Positions 53,053 through 61,242 are shown, numbered from the stretch's first letter. The stretch: 64,000 nucleotides of DNA from Streptomyces brevispora (GCF_007829885.1 NZ_VIWW01000001.1:6014001-6078000); one strand, 5' to 3'. The notes: a model not told the origin generated them from the sequence alone. Numbers and translations: made by a program.

Positions 53053-53820
53053 TCATGCCCCATAGCGGCTGAATCCTGAGGTGCGCCATTCCTTGCCGTC
53101 GGGCAGGACGGCCAAGGCTTCGTAGCCGTCCAGTGCCTCAATCCAGTTCCGAGCGCCGCTGCCTCTGGCGAACGCTGCGGTGGCGTAGGTGTCGGTCATC
53201 GTGAGGCGGGCGCCGATGAGGGTGAGGGAGGCGAACGTGGTGGCGGGCGTGCCGAGGTGGGGGTTGAGGATGTGGCTGCCGCGTTCGGCGGTGCCGGAGG
53301 TGGCGATGGCCAGGTCGTGCGGGGCGGTGATGGCGGTGGCCAGCTCGCCGGGTCGCAGGGGGTGGGTGATGCCGATGCGCCATGGGGTTCCTGGGGCTGC
53401 CTGGCCGCGGAGTTGGAGGTCGCCGCCGCCGTTGACGCAGGTGTGGTGGGCGCCGGCCTCGTAGAGGAGTTGGGATACGGCTTCGGTGGCCCAGCCCTTG
53501 ACGAGGCCGGAGGGGTCGAGGCTGCCTGCGGGGACGTTGCTGAACCAGCCGTCGCTGTCGTGGGCGGCCCGGGCGCAGAGCGAGAGGACTTCGTGGACTT
53601 CGGGTGGGCAGTCCTGGAGGCGGATCTCTCCCCGGTCGAGGCGGCTGATGTGGCTGTCGGGGCGGTAGGTGGAGAAGATGGCATCGACCCGGTGGAGGTG
53701 GCGCAGCGCTTCGGCGAGGGCTTGGTGGATGGCGGTGGTGGGCTCGTCGCGGATGTCGAAGGAGAAGACGGTGCCCATGACGTGCTCGACGTGGCGCAGC
53801 CCGCGTGCGGTGTCAGGCAT
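53053..53820 (-). CDS. apbE: FAD:protein FMN transferase
   Basis: 255 aa. Transfers FMN from FAD onto a Thr of target proteins outside the membrane. Family features: EHVMGTVFSFDI near the start, DGWFSNVPAGSLDPSGLVKGWATE, VNGGGDLQLRG and SHILNPHLGTPA. No clear signal peptide or lipobox is present, so either it acts in the cytoplasm or the true start differs. ATG at 53820 lies inside the end of the FMN-binding gene (8-bp overlap), which supplies its obvious substrate. Confidence 0.9.
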   Translation of the reverse strand: MPDTARGLRHVEHVMGTVFSFDIRDEPTTAIHQALAEALRHLHRVDAIFSTYRPDSHISRLDRGEIRLQDCPPEVHEVLSLCARAAHDSDGWFSNVPAGSLDPSGLVKGWATEAVSQLLYEAGAHHTCVNGGGDLQLRGQAAPGTPWRIGITHPLRPGELATAITAPHDLAIATSGTAERGSHILNPHLGTPATTFASLTLIGARLTMTDTYATAAFARGSGARNWIEALDGYEALAVLPDGKEWRTSGFSRYGA

Positions 53821-54247
53821 GGGCTTGGTCCAGTGCGCTCTGGAGGGACTGGATGTAGCCCTGGCTGGTGTAGCTGGCGCCGGAGACGGCGTCGATGTGC
53901 GCGCTCTGCGCGCCGAGTGCCTCCTGGGTGAGGCGGGGCAGGGAGTAGGAGGCGATTTCCTGGTCGCGGCCGTTCTGGTCCGGGGCCTGGAGGACCTTGA
54001 TCGCGGTGATTTTTCCGTTGTCGAGGGTGGCGGCGACCTGCACGGTTCCGTACTGGGTGTCGATGGGGTCCCCGGTGAACGTGCCTGTCCCGGGGGATGC
54101 GCCCGGCGAGGCGCTCGCGGGGGTCTGCGAGGTCGTCGGGGAGCGGGGCGTGACTCCGGCCAGTGCGGGGAGTTGGTGGGGTTTGAGGGCGAGCAGCGCG
54201 ACGATCAGGGCGCTGATCCCGGTGGTGGCGAGGACGGCACGGCGCAT
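53813..54247 (-). CDS. FMN-binding domain protein, ApbE substrate
   Basis: 144 aa. N-terminal membrane anchor or signal (LATTGISALIVALLAL, about 6-21), a Pro/Ser/Thr-rich linker to about residue 58, then an FMN-binding domain. The flavinylation site is SGASYT in IDAVSGASYTSQGY; the last Thr is the expected FMN attachment point. It would carry electrons between the flavocytochrome and an outside acceptor. Start 11 bp after the flavocytochrome stop. Confidence 0.9.
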   Translation of the reverse strand: MRRAVLATTGISALIVALLALKPHQLPALAGVTPRSPTTSQTPASASPGASPGTGTFTGDPIDTQYGTVQVAATLDNGKITAIKVLQAPDQNGRDQEIASYSLPRLTQEALGAQSAHIDAVSGASYTSQGYIQSLQSALDQAHA

Positions 54248-54258
54248 GACGGTTCTCC

Positions 54259-55623
54259 TCAGAACGCGAACGACTCGTGGTGGATGCGCCGTGCCGGGAC
54301 GCCGGCTTCGCGCAGGGCGGTGATCGCGGCCTGTGCCATGCCTGGCGGACCGCAGAGGAAGACGTCGTGCGCGGCCAGGTCCGGCACCAGGCTGCTCAGT
54401 CCCTGTGCGGTGAGCGGGGAGGAGTAGGCGCCGGGTTCGTCGAGGACGTAGTGCACGGTGGACCTGCGGCGGGCGGCTATCGCGTCGAGTTCACCGCGCA
54501 GGGCCAGGTCGACGGCTCGGCGGGCGCGGTAGACGAGAGTCACCTCGCCCGGCAGGCTCTCGAACAGGGCGCGCAGGGGAGTGATGCCGACGCCGCCGGC
54601 CAGGAGCAGGACCCGCGGGGCGGTGCGGCGGTTGGCGGTGAAGGAGCCGTAGGGGCCCTCGGCCCAGACCCGGGTACCGGGACGCAGACGCGCGAGTGCG
54701 GCGCTGTGGCCGCCGGCGGTCTTCACGGTGATGCGCAGGTGGCCGGTGTGCGCGGGGGCGGAGAGGGAGTAGGGGTTCGCGGTCCACCACAGTCCGCGGG
54801 CCAGGAAGCGCCAGCGCAGGAACTGCCCCGGCGCACCGCCCAGTTCCTCCAGGTGCGCGCCGGTGAGGTGGACGGAGACCACGCCCGGCGCCTCGGGGTG
54901 GATCGCGGCCACGCGCAGGCGGTGGCGCAGTCCGCGCCGTACTGGGACGGCGAACCGGTACCAGGCGACCAGCGCCGCGACAGTGATGAACAGGGTGTAC
55001 CAGGCCACCTGCGCGGTGCGGTTGCCAACGAAGTCCGCCCCATTGGACAGCTGGTGGCCGAACGTGAGGAAGACCGCCAGGTAGGTGGCGAAGTGCAGGT
55101 AGTGCCAGGTCTCGTAGCTCATCCTGCGCCGGGCCGCCCGGGCCGAGAGGATTCCGGTGGCCAGGAACAGCAGGAACCCGACCGTGCCTTTGAGGAGATC
55201 GGGGTAGTGGAACACGAGCGTGCCCGTCTGGCTCACCAGGCCCGTGTGCGAGGTCAGTGAGTAGCCCCAGATGATCAGCAGAGTGTGGGCGAGCGCCAGG
55301 GAAACGGTGCAGCGGCCGCCCCAGGCGTGCCAGCGTGCCAGCCGGTCGGTGCCGACGGTGTGGTCAAGGAGCGGCACACGGGCCATCAGCGCCAGCAGCA
55401 CCGCGCAGGCGTAACCGGCGAGCAGACCGGTGATGCGCCCCGCGCCGGTCAGCCAGGCGGCCGGGCCGACCACCGAGGTGGTGTCGGACCACCACAGGGC
55501 CAGCACCCCTGCGGCGCCCGCCCAGATCAGCAGTGGCGCCAGGAACGGGACGACGCTGCGGCGGGGGCGCCGGTGGCGCATCCCGCGGCTCGCGTACGTG
55601 GTGGTCGTGAACGTGGTGGTCAC
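54259..55623 (-). CDS. Ferric-reductase-like flavocytochrome
   Basis: 454 aa, GTG start at 55623 after GGAGGAGCCCC. Six membrane helices in the first 220 residues form a ferric-reductase-like domain; candidate haem ligands are His in RWHAWGG, LAHTLL, TWHYLHFATY and FGHQL. The C-terminal half is a ferredoxin-NADP reductase module: FAD motif NPYSLSAPA, NAD(P) loop LLAGGVGITPLRALFE and VFLCGPPGM. It moves electrons from NAD(P)H through haem to the far side of the membrane, presumably to the FMN protein encoded next. Confidence 0.9.
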   Translation of the reverse strand: MTTTFTTTTYASRGMRHRRPRRSVVPFLAPLLIWAGAAGVLALWWSDTTSVVGPAAWLTGAGRITGLLAGYACAVLLALMARVPLLDHTVGTDRLARWHAWGGRCTVSLALAHTLLIIWGYSLTSHTGLVSQTGTLVFHYPDLLKGTVGFLLFLATGILSARAARRRMSYETWHYLHFATYLAVFLTFGHQLSNGADFVGNRTAQVAWYTLFITVAALVAWYRFAVPVRRGLRHRLRVAAIHPEAPGVVSVHLTGAHLEELGGAPGQFLRWRFLARGLWWTANPYSLSAPAHTGHLRITVKTAGGHSAALARLRPGTRVWAEGPYGSFTANRRTAPRVLLLAGGVGITPLRALFESLPGEVTLVYRARRAVDLALRGELDAIAARRRSTVHYVLDEPGAYSSPLTAQGLSSLVPDLAAHDVFLCGPPGMAQAAITALREAGVPARRIHHESFAF

Positions 55624-55680
55624 GGGGCTCCTCCGGATGGGACGTGCTCCGGTGATGGGCGGCCAGCCTCACAGCCCAAC

Positions 55681-55760
55681 CTCTGTGAACCCTCTGAAAC
55701 CGCGCCTGAGGCCCGTCCCGGCACCGATTCAGAGGAAACTCAGAGACTCGGCTCCCTCTG
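55681..55760. promoter_or_regulatory. CTCTG box array between the redox operon and its two-component system
   Basis: On the plus strand CTCTG at 55681-55685 and CTCTGAA at 55692-55698 are 11 bp apart; on the minus strand the same pair occurs as TTCAGAG (55728-55734) and CAGAG (55741-55745), also 11 bp apart; a fifth CTCTG is at 55756-55760. Paired, helical-phase direct repeats in the divergent promoter region are what an OmpR-type response regulator binds. Confidence 0.7.
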
Positions 55761-55793
55761 ACACGGCCTGCGCCGGGGGAAGCTGGAGGAACC

Positions 55794-56528
55794 ATGGAAG
55801 AGCCTTCTGCGACATCACTTCTGCACCGCCCCGACGGACAGCCCGTACGGGTCCTGGTCGTCGACGACGAACCCGACGTCACCGACGTCCTGTCCGGAGT
55901 CATGACCGCAGAGGGCTGGCAGGTGCGCACCGCCGCCGACGGCGCGACCGCACTCGCGACAGCCCGCGCGTTCCGGCCCGACGCGGTGGTCCTGGACTGG
56001 ATGCTCCCCGACCTGGACGGCATGCAGGTCCTGCGCGCCCTGCGCCGCGAGTCTCCCGGCGTGTGCGTACTGTTCCTCACCGCCCGCGACGCGGTCGAAG
56101 ACCGCATCGCGGGAATCACCGCGGGCGGCGACGACTACGTCACCAAGCCCTACAGCCTCGAAGAGGTCCTGGCCCGGCTGCGCGGACTCCTGCGACGGGC
56201 CGGCATGACCGCCGAGCCGGGCACGAACTGGCTCACCGTCGGAGACCTCGCCATGGACGAGGAAGCCAGAGAGGTCAAACGCGGCGGCACCACAGTGGAG
56301 CTGTCCCGTACCGAGTTCGAACTCCTGCGTTTCCTCATGCGCAACCCGCGCCGCGTGCTCTCCAAGGACCAGATCCTCGACCGGGTCTGGGCCTACGACT
56401 TCGGCGGGCGCGCCCACATCGTTGAGCTCTACATCAGCTATCTTCGCAAGAAGATCGACGCCGGACGCACCCCGATGATCCACACGGTCCGCGGTGTCGG
56501 CTACATCCTCAAGCCGGAAACCTCGTGA
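55794..56528 (+). CDS. OmpR-family response regulator
   Basis: 244 aa. Receiver domain with acidic pair Asp24/Asp25 (VVDDEPD), phosphorylation site Asp68 (VVLDWMLPD) and Lys118 (VTKPYS); then a winged-helix DNA-binding domain ending VHTVRGVGYIL-like (IHTVRGVGYILKPETS). ATG at 55794 follows GCTGGAGGAACC. It sits in the element, divergent from the flavocytochrome, and overlaps the kinase gene by GTGA. Likely target: the CTCTG boxes just upstream. Confidence 0.93.
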   Translation: MEEPSATSLLHRPDGQPVRVLVVDDEPDVTDVLSGVMTAEGWQVRTAADGATALATARAFRPDAVVLDWMLPDLDGMQVLRALRRESPGVCVLFLTARDAVEDRIAGITAGGDDYVTKPYSLEEVLARLRGLLRRAGMTAEPGTNWLTVGDLAMDEEAREVKRGGTTVELSRTEFELLRFLMRNPRRVLSKDQILDRVWAYDFGGRAHIVELYISYLRKKIDAGRTPMIHTVRGVGYILKPETS

Positions 56529-57949
56529 GACGCCTTGGGCCCCGCACCCTGCGCGGCCAGCTCACCGCCGGACTCGTCACCCTTCTCGCCCTCGCCTGCC
56601 TCGCCGTCGGCATCACCACCGCCCTCGCCCTGCGCGGATTCCTCATGGGACGACTCGACGAACAGCTCGCCGCCTCCGGCGGCCGGTTCGCCGAAAGCCT
56701 GGAACACGAAGCACGACCCGACGCCGACAACCGTCCCGACACCCGCGGCCAGGCCGAATCGACCTTCGGCGCCCGCCTCCTCGACGGCGCCGTCACGCAA
56801 GCCGCCGCGGTCGACGAGTCGAGCGACCGCCCCGTTCAGCTCACCGCCGGAGACCGCCACACTCTGGCCGACGTCCCCGTGGACGGCAACGGGCACAGCA
56901 TCCGCCTCTCCGCTCTGGGGAAGTACCGCGTCACAGCCGTCCAGGGCGACGACCAGGACACCCTGATCACCGGCTTGCCCCTGCACCCCGTCGAAGAGAC
57001 CGTCCACCGCCTCGAAGCGGTCGAAACCATCGTCTTCGGCGCCGCCCTGCTCGCCACCGGCGTCGCCGGAGCCCTGTGGGTACGAATCTCCCTGCGCCCC
57101 CTCCAGCGCGTCACCGCCCACGCGGCCGAGGTGGCCGCCCTGCCCCTCGCCAGTGGTGAGATCGCCATGCCCGGACCGCTCCCCGACACCGACCCACGCA
57201 CCGAAGTCGGCCAGGTCGGCACCGCCCTCAACCACATGCTCGGACACGTCGAGGACGCCCTCACCCGCCGCCAGGCCAGCGAGGAACGCCTCCGCCACTT
57301 CGCCGCCGACGCCAGCCACGAACTGCGCACCCCCGTCGCCAACATCCGCGGCCACGCCGAACTGGCCCTGCGCCACGAGAGCCCCGTACCCGCCGCAGTC
57401 CACCACGCCCTGGAACGCATCGACAGCGAGTCGATGCGCATGAGCCGTCTCGTCGACGACCTGCTGCTCCTCGCCCGCCTCGACGCCGGGCGCCCCCTCG
57501 AACAGGAGCCGGTGGACCTGACCCTGCTGATCCTGAACGCGACGGACGACGCACGTGCCGCGGGCCCCGACCACCACTGGCTCCTAGACCTCCCCGAAGA
57601 ACCCGTCACCATCACCGGCGACGCACACCGCCTCCAGCAGGCCGTCGGCAACCTCCTCGCCAACGCCCGCACCCACACTCCGCCCGGCACCGACGTGACC
57701 GTCACCCTCGCCATCGATCAGATTGGCGTCACGGTGGAGGTGAGCGACAACGGCCCCGGCATCCCCCGAGAGCTCCAGCCCGAGGTCTTCGGCCGCTTCG
57801 TCCGCGCCGACCACGCCCGCTCCCGCAGCACCGGAAGCACCGGACTGGGCCTCGCCATCGTCCACGCCGTCATCACCGCCCACGGCGGAACCGCGACCCT
57901 CACCAGCAGACCGGGACACACCACCTTCCGCCTCGCACTCCCCAACTGA
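56525..57949 (+). CDS. Sensor histidine kinase
   Basis: 474 aa. Two membrane helices (about 12-35 and 158-180) enclose an extracytoplasmic sensor of about 120 residues; a HAMP region follows. Phospho-acceptor His lies in FAADASHELRTPVANIRGH; the ATPase domain has the N box (VGNLLANARTH), DNGPGIP and GSTGLGLAIVHAV. GTG at 56525. Partner of the preceding regulator. The signal sensed is unknown; a redox or metal cue is an inference from the cargo. Confidence 0.93.
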   Translation: MRRLGPRTLRGQLTAGLVTLLALACLAVGITTALALRGFLMGRLDEQLAASGGRFAESLEHEARPDADNRPDTRGQAESTFGARLLDGAVTQAAAVDESSDRPVQLTAGDRHTLADVPVDGNGHSIRLSALGKYRVTAVQGDDQDTLITGLPLHPVEETVHRLEAVETIVFGAALLATGVAGALWVRISLRPLQRVTAHAAEVAALPLASGEIAMPGPLPDTDPRTEVGQVGTALNHMLGHVEDALTRRQASEERLRHFAADASHELRTPVANIRGHAELALRHESPVPAAVHHALERIDSESMRMSRLVDDLLLLARLDAGRPLEQEPVDLTLLILNATDDARAAGPDHHWLLDLPEEPVTITGDAHRLQQAVGNLLANARTHTPPGTDVTVTLAIDQIGVTVEVSDNGPGIPRELQPEVFGRFVRADHARSRSTGSTGLGLAIVHAVITAHGGTATLTSRPGHTTFRLALPN

Positions 57950-58206
57950 ACCGGGCGCCCTGCCAGTACACCTCGGCGGCAGCACTCTGGAACCTGTCGC
58001 AGAACTCTTAGCAACGTTCATTTGGGAGAGGTTGGCTGCAGAAGCTGACCTCGGCCGCTCAACCCCACGCCGCCCTCGTCGTGTCCTGGGCTGGCGCCGA
58101 TCAGGTCCGCCAGGAAGGCATGGAATCACCGATGCGGCTCTCCGAGCTCGTTGGGGGTGCGGGAGGCCCGTAGTTCCTTGAGGTCGGGGATGTGGTTGTA
58201 GAGAGT
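57950..58206 (-). pseudogene. Gap with a fragment of an HTH mobile-element protein
   Basis: No intact gene between the kinase and the IS remnant. On the minus strand 58206-58126 encodes TLYNHIPDLKELRASRTPNELGEPHR followed by a stop, which looks like the C-terminal end of a helix-turn-helix accessory protein of a mobile element. It is cut at about 58206, where the IS3-type sequence starts. The rest (57950-58125) shows nothing recognisable. Confidence 0.45.
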
Positions 58207-58479
58207 GCCTCGCCTGAGTTCCGGGCTGATGCCGTCGCGCTGTACCACGCCAGCCCGGGTGGGACGTACGCGTCGGTGGCCAAGGACCTGGGCGTCAACC
58301 ACGAGACGCTCCGCACCTGGGTGCGGGATGCCGAGCAGGCCGCCCGGCCCGGCGCCGGCGAGGCCAGCGCGATGGAGAAGGAGAACCGGCAGCTGCGGGC
58401 GCGAGTGAAGGAACTCGAGCTCGAGCGGGAGATCCTGCGGAGGGCCGCGAAGTATTTTGCGGCGGAGACCAGCTGGTGA
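58192..58479 (+). pseudogene. IS3-type transposase OrfA, N-terminally damaged
   Basis: Residues from SPEFRADAVALYHASPGGTYASVAKDLGVNHETLRTWV form the HTH of IS3 OrfA and the leucine-zipper-like MEKENRQLRARVKELELEREILRRAAKYFA follows. The first several residues belong to the flanking sequence, so the native start is lost. It ends in the normal GTGA overlap with orfB. Confidence 0.8.
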
Positions 58480-58708
58480 GCAGCCGCTTCCAGTTCGTTG
58501 ACGATCATCGTGGCGCCTTCGGCGTCAAGCGGCTGTGCCGGATCCTGGCCGTCTCGCGGTCCGGGTTCTACCGGTGGATCGCCGGCGCGGACGCGCGGGC
58601 CGGGCGGGTCAGGGCGGATGCCGACCTCGCCGAGCGGATCACCGCCATCCACGCCGAGTCCGACGGGACTTACGGCGCCCCGCGGGTCACCGCCGAGCTT
58701 CGCGACGC
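58476..58708 (+). pseudogene. IS3-type transposase OrfB fragment
   Basis: Starts normally (SSRFQFVDDHRGAFGVKRLCRILAVSRSGFYRW) and runs to DGTYGAPRVTAELRD, about 77 residues of the usual 280 or so, then breaks into unrelated sequence. The DDE catalytic core is missing, so no activity is possible. Confidence 0.8.
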
Positions 58709-59066
58709 AACCCGACTCGGACCTGCAACTCGATCGAAAGCCTCGGCCGCTCCCGCCGCAACGGCGGCCGCCTCCCGCAACTGGGTCCACCCCGCCAACC
58801 ACACCGAGCCGTGGCGCCACCCGAGCGATGCGGACTACCGGCCCCTCCAGCGCGACGTCCTGAGCAGCCAGGACGCGGCCGTGCTCTTCCAAGCGTCGTA
58901 CGAGGGCTCCGTCTCCACCGACCCCGAGGAGCCGACCGCGGCCACCGTCGTGGGCCTGCTCGACGCCGGGCTCCTGGTCCGCGTCGACGACGGCACCGCC
59001 GTCCTGGCCGACGACGTCCGGTACGGACTCCGCCTCACCGACGCCGACGACGTCAGCACCTACTGA
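58709..59066 (+). pseudogene. Unidentified C-terminal gene fragment at the right end of the element
   Basis: The frame that continues from the IS remnant encodes HPSDADYRPLQRDVLSSQDA, then a stretch with normal Streptomyces codon use, ending TDADDVSTY at a stop inside the first CTGACA motif of the terminal array. Its place as the last gene before the terminus suggests a lost transposition or accessory gene. I do not recognise the family. Confidence 0.4.
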
Positions 59067-59133
59067 CACACCTCATGGCAGAACCACTGACATCCAGTGG
59101 CAGACTCCGCTGACATCCCGATGGCAGACGACA
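59063..59133 (-). repeat. Right terminal repeat array of the element
   Basis: CTGACA at 59063, 59087 and 59110 alternates with TGGCAG at 59076, 59098 and 59122, giving three units with 7-, 5- and 6-nt spacers and a 22-24 bp period. The last TGGCAG belongs to the terminal TGGCAGACGACA. Repeated, ordered sites at one end are typical of Tn7-like and Tn5053-like transposase binding. Confidence 0.85.
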
Positions 59134-59138
59134 CGAGC
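59134..59138. repeat. Target-site duplication, right copy (CGAGC)
   Basis: Direct copy of 52154-52158, immediately after the right terminus. Confidence 0.88.
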
Positions 59139-59269
59139 TGGAGGCCTCGGTGCACATGCCGCGCATCGGCTGCGGACTGGCCGGCGGCACGTGGTCACGG
59201 ATCGAACCACTCCTGGAACAACGGCTGTCGATCCAGGGGATCGGCATCACGGTGTACGACCACGACTGA
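59135..59269 (+). pseudogene. Macro-domain gene, C-terminal fragment
   Basis: Reads ELEASVHMPRIGCGLAGGTWSRIEPLL and ends VYDHD before TGA at 59267-59269. MPRIGCGLAGGTW is the conserved ligand loop of this macro-domain group. It has no start of its own and continues the frame broken at 52137 once the element is removed and one base restored. Confidence 0.92.
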
Positions 59270-59306
59270 CCATCACACCCTTCCCCTCGCGGGGGCGAGG
59301 TCACAG

Positions 59307-59325
59307 AGAGACGGACACGGTCTCT
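59307..59325. promoter_or_regulatory. Inverted repeat upstream of the TetR gene
   Basis: AGAGAC (59307-59312), 7-nt spacer, GTCTCT (59320-59325), 54 bp before the regulator start. A plausible self-regulatory operator. Confidence 0.45.
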
Positions 59326-59378
59326 TTGTTGCGGCGCCGCTAGGGTGGACCGGAACCGGCGGAGAACGGGGAGGGCCC

Positions 59379-60011
59379 ATGGCCGCACGGAGTACGGACG
59401 AAACGCTGCTGGCCCGGGCGCTCGGCCGGACGCCGCCCTCTGATGCGCTGAGCGAGCAGATTCTCGACGCCGCGCGTGAGCAGTTCATGACCTTCGGGCT
59501 GCGCCGTTCCACCGTCGACGACGTCGCCAAACGGGCCAGGGTCTCGCGCGTGACCGTCTACCGACGGATCGGCAACAAGGACAGCCTGGTGTCCGCCTGC
59601 CTGTTGCGTGAGTACCGGCGCTTCGTCGTCGAGGTGGATCAGGCCGTCGCCGCACTGCCCACCACCGAGGACCGGATCGTCGAGGGGTTCGTGGCCGTCC
59701 TCGGCCATATCCGCGAACACCCTTTGGTCGGCGGCCTGTTGAGGCTGGAGCCGGAGATCATGCTCCCGTTCCTGACCGTGGAGAGCGGGCCGGCTCTCGT
59801 CGCCATGCGCGGCTACGTGGCCGGCCGGCTGCGCGAGGCCAGGCGTGCGGAGGGACGGCCGGAGGCCGATCCGACACCCGTCGCCGAGCTCATGGTGCGG
59901 ATCACGGTCTCCTTCCTCCTCAACCCCGTCAGCTGCTTCGAACTCGACGACGACGAGCAGCTGCGGGCCTTCGCCCGCCGCTACCTGGTGCCGCTGATCG
60001 CCGTTGCCTAG
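59379..60011 (+). CDS. TetR-family transcriptional regulator
   Basis: 210 aa from ATG at 59379, after GGGGAGGGCCC. N-terminal HTH: QILDAAREQFMTFGLRRSTVDDVAKRARVSRVTVYRRIGNKDSLVSACL. The rest is a helical ligand-binding domain (about 70-205). It ends 22 bp from the stop of the convergent oxygenase gene, so the two may be functionally linked. The ligand is not evident. Confidence 0.92.
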   Translation: MAARSTDETLLARALGRTPPSDALSEQILDAAREQFMTFGLRRSTVDDVAKRARVSRVTVYRRIGNKDSLVSACLLREYRRFVVEVDQAVAALPTTEDRIVEGFVAVLGHIREHPLVGGLLRLEPEIMLPFLTVESGPALVAMRGYVAGRLREARRAEGRPEADPTPVAELMVRITVSFLLNPVSCFELDDDEQLRAFARRYLVPLIAVA

Positions 60012-60033
60012 GACGGGACTTCGCGGACGGGCC

Positions 60034-60960
60034 CTACGTGTGCTGACCCGCACGCCCGTTCAGCGGCGCCCCGCATGGTGAGGCCCGGCGCTCGTCGGGA
60101 AGCGGCTCCAGGGGCCGGCTGCCCGCCCAGTGCGGGCCCAGGTCGTCGAGCCGCCAGCCGAACGGGTAGGAACGCGGCTGCGGTCGTGAGGGCAGCCACC
60201 GGGGCCGGGCCGGCAGCAGGCGCACACACCGCGAGCGGGTCCGCAGCGTACCCGCGGCGGCCGACCGGACCCAGCGGGGCTGCGCCCGGAACCCCAGGGC
60301 CCGCAGCAGCGGTTCGTCCAGCAGTGCGAGCGAGAACCGCGCGATCACCGGACGCAGCGGGCGCGGGTACCAGCTCGCCATGATCCGGAACGTGGCGTTG
60401 GCCACCCGCCGGTTCGCCGGGTCGTACGCGAACATCCGCTCCTCGTAGGAGTCCAGCAGCCGCTCGAATCCCTCGTAGGTGTCCGGCGCGCCCTCGATGT
60501 CCATCATCGCCGCCATTTTCCGGCCCACCTCGGTCAGAGCCTCGGTCTCCACCGGGCACAGGGGTCGCCAGCCGAACCGGTCGATCCAGCGCTTCGGGCC
60601 GACGACCGTGGTCGCCAGGACATACAGGAAGTCCTCGTTGGGGATCCGGTACTTGCCGTGGATCCGGTTGAGATGACGGGCCGCCGCACGCCCGCGCTCC
60701 GAGTCGAAGCCGTCGGCGGCCATCTCGTACCCGATCAGCACCGTGTCGTCGTAGCGCTTCTGGCCGGACCGCTCGAACTCCTGCGTACGGTCCAGGAGTA
60801 CGGAGATGCGGGGGACCCCGTAGTCCCGGAGGAACGCGATGCTCACACCCTGCCGGTAGTCCCAGGGGAACTCGTACTGCGAGATCAGCCGGAGGATCTC
60901 GGCGCAGTCGCGGACGGGGTCCATCCGGCGTATCTCGCGAAGTCGGCTGTAGCGGCCCAT
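60034..60960 (-). CDS. MpaB-type oxygenase (DUF2236)
   Basis: 308 aa from ATG at 60960, after CAGGAGGGCGCACC. Helical protein of the MpaB/latex-clearing group; VLIGYEMAADGFDSERGRAA, RHLNRIHGKY, FLYVLATTVVGPKRW and ASWYPRPLRPVI are family landmarks, with the His residues of HLNRIHGKY as likely haem ligands. The C-terminal 60 residues are a Pro/Arg-rich tail. Substrate unknown. Convergent with the TetR regulator. Confidence 0.82.
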   Translation of the reverse strand: MGRYSRLREIRRMDPVRDCAEILRLISQYEFPWDYRQGVSIAFLRDYGVPRISVLLDRTQEFERSGQKRYDDTVLIGYEMAADGFDSERGRAAARHLNRIHGKYRIPNEDFLYVLATTVVGPKRWIDRFGWRPLCPVETEALTEVGRKMAAMMDIEGAPDTYEGFERLLDSYEERMFAYDPANRRVANATFRIMASWYPRPLRPVIARFSLALLDEPLLRALGFRAQPRWVRSAAAGTLRTRSRCVRLLPARPRWLPSRPQPRSYPFGWRLDDLGPHWAGSRPLEPLPDERRASPCGAPLNGRAGQHT

Positions 60961-61242
60961 GGTGCGCCCTCCTGTCGGGTGGTGCGCGCGGCTTCTGCGG
61001 TCCAACTCCCGTGTCCTGAAGAAGATCTGACGGACACTTCGAACAGAGAATCAATGTTACAAATATTATCGACTTGTTGCATCAGTCGCGTCAACACCGC
61101 CGGTGCCGATCGAGCCGTTGCTGTTGCCTGCGGCCAGGGAAACCGCGGGCAGGGGGCCACAGGCAGGCCGCGGGCAGCCCACCGGGTGGCGGCGGCGTCG
61201 GGTCGACGCCCTGCCGCCGAGTGCCGGTCGGGCCGATGAGGG
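60961..61242 (-). promoter_or_regulatory. Promoter region of the oxygenase gene
   Basis: About 280 bp without a gene. It includes an AT-rich block (61050-61080, with AATGTTACAAATATT, a weak dyad) suited to a promoter and operator read on the minus strand. The remainder toward the LacI gene is GC-rich with no coding signal. Confidence 0.45.

Larger units (their letters stand above)
52159..59133. mobile_element. 6,975-bp transposon-like element with redox cargo
   Basis: Termini TGTCGTCTGCCA (52159-52170) and its exact complement TGGCAGACGACA (59122-59133) form a 12-bp inverted repeat flanked by 5-bp direct repeats. Sub-terminal motif arrays lie at both ends. It splits a macro-domain gene whose halves can be rejoined. 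Cargo: DUF2231-like protein, ApbE, FMN-carrier protein, flavocytochrome and a two-component system. The right 1.2 kb has only fragments of transposition genes, including an IS3-type remnant; no complete transposase, so it is probably a non-autonomous or decayed member of the TGT...ACA, 5-bp-duplication group (Tn7/Tn5053-like). That group assignment is inference. Confidence 0.88.

Noticed and set aside
58192..58708. Active IS3-family insertion sequence
   Set aside because: orfA lacks its native start, orfB lacks the DDE core and no IS ends were found; it is a remnant.
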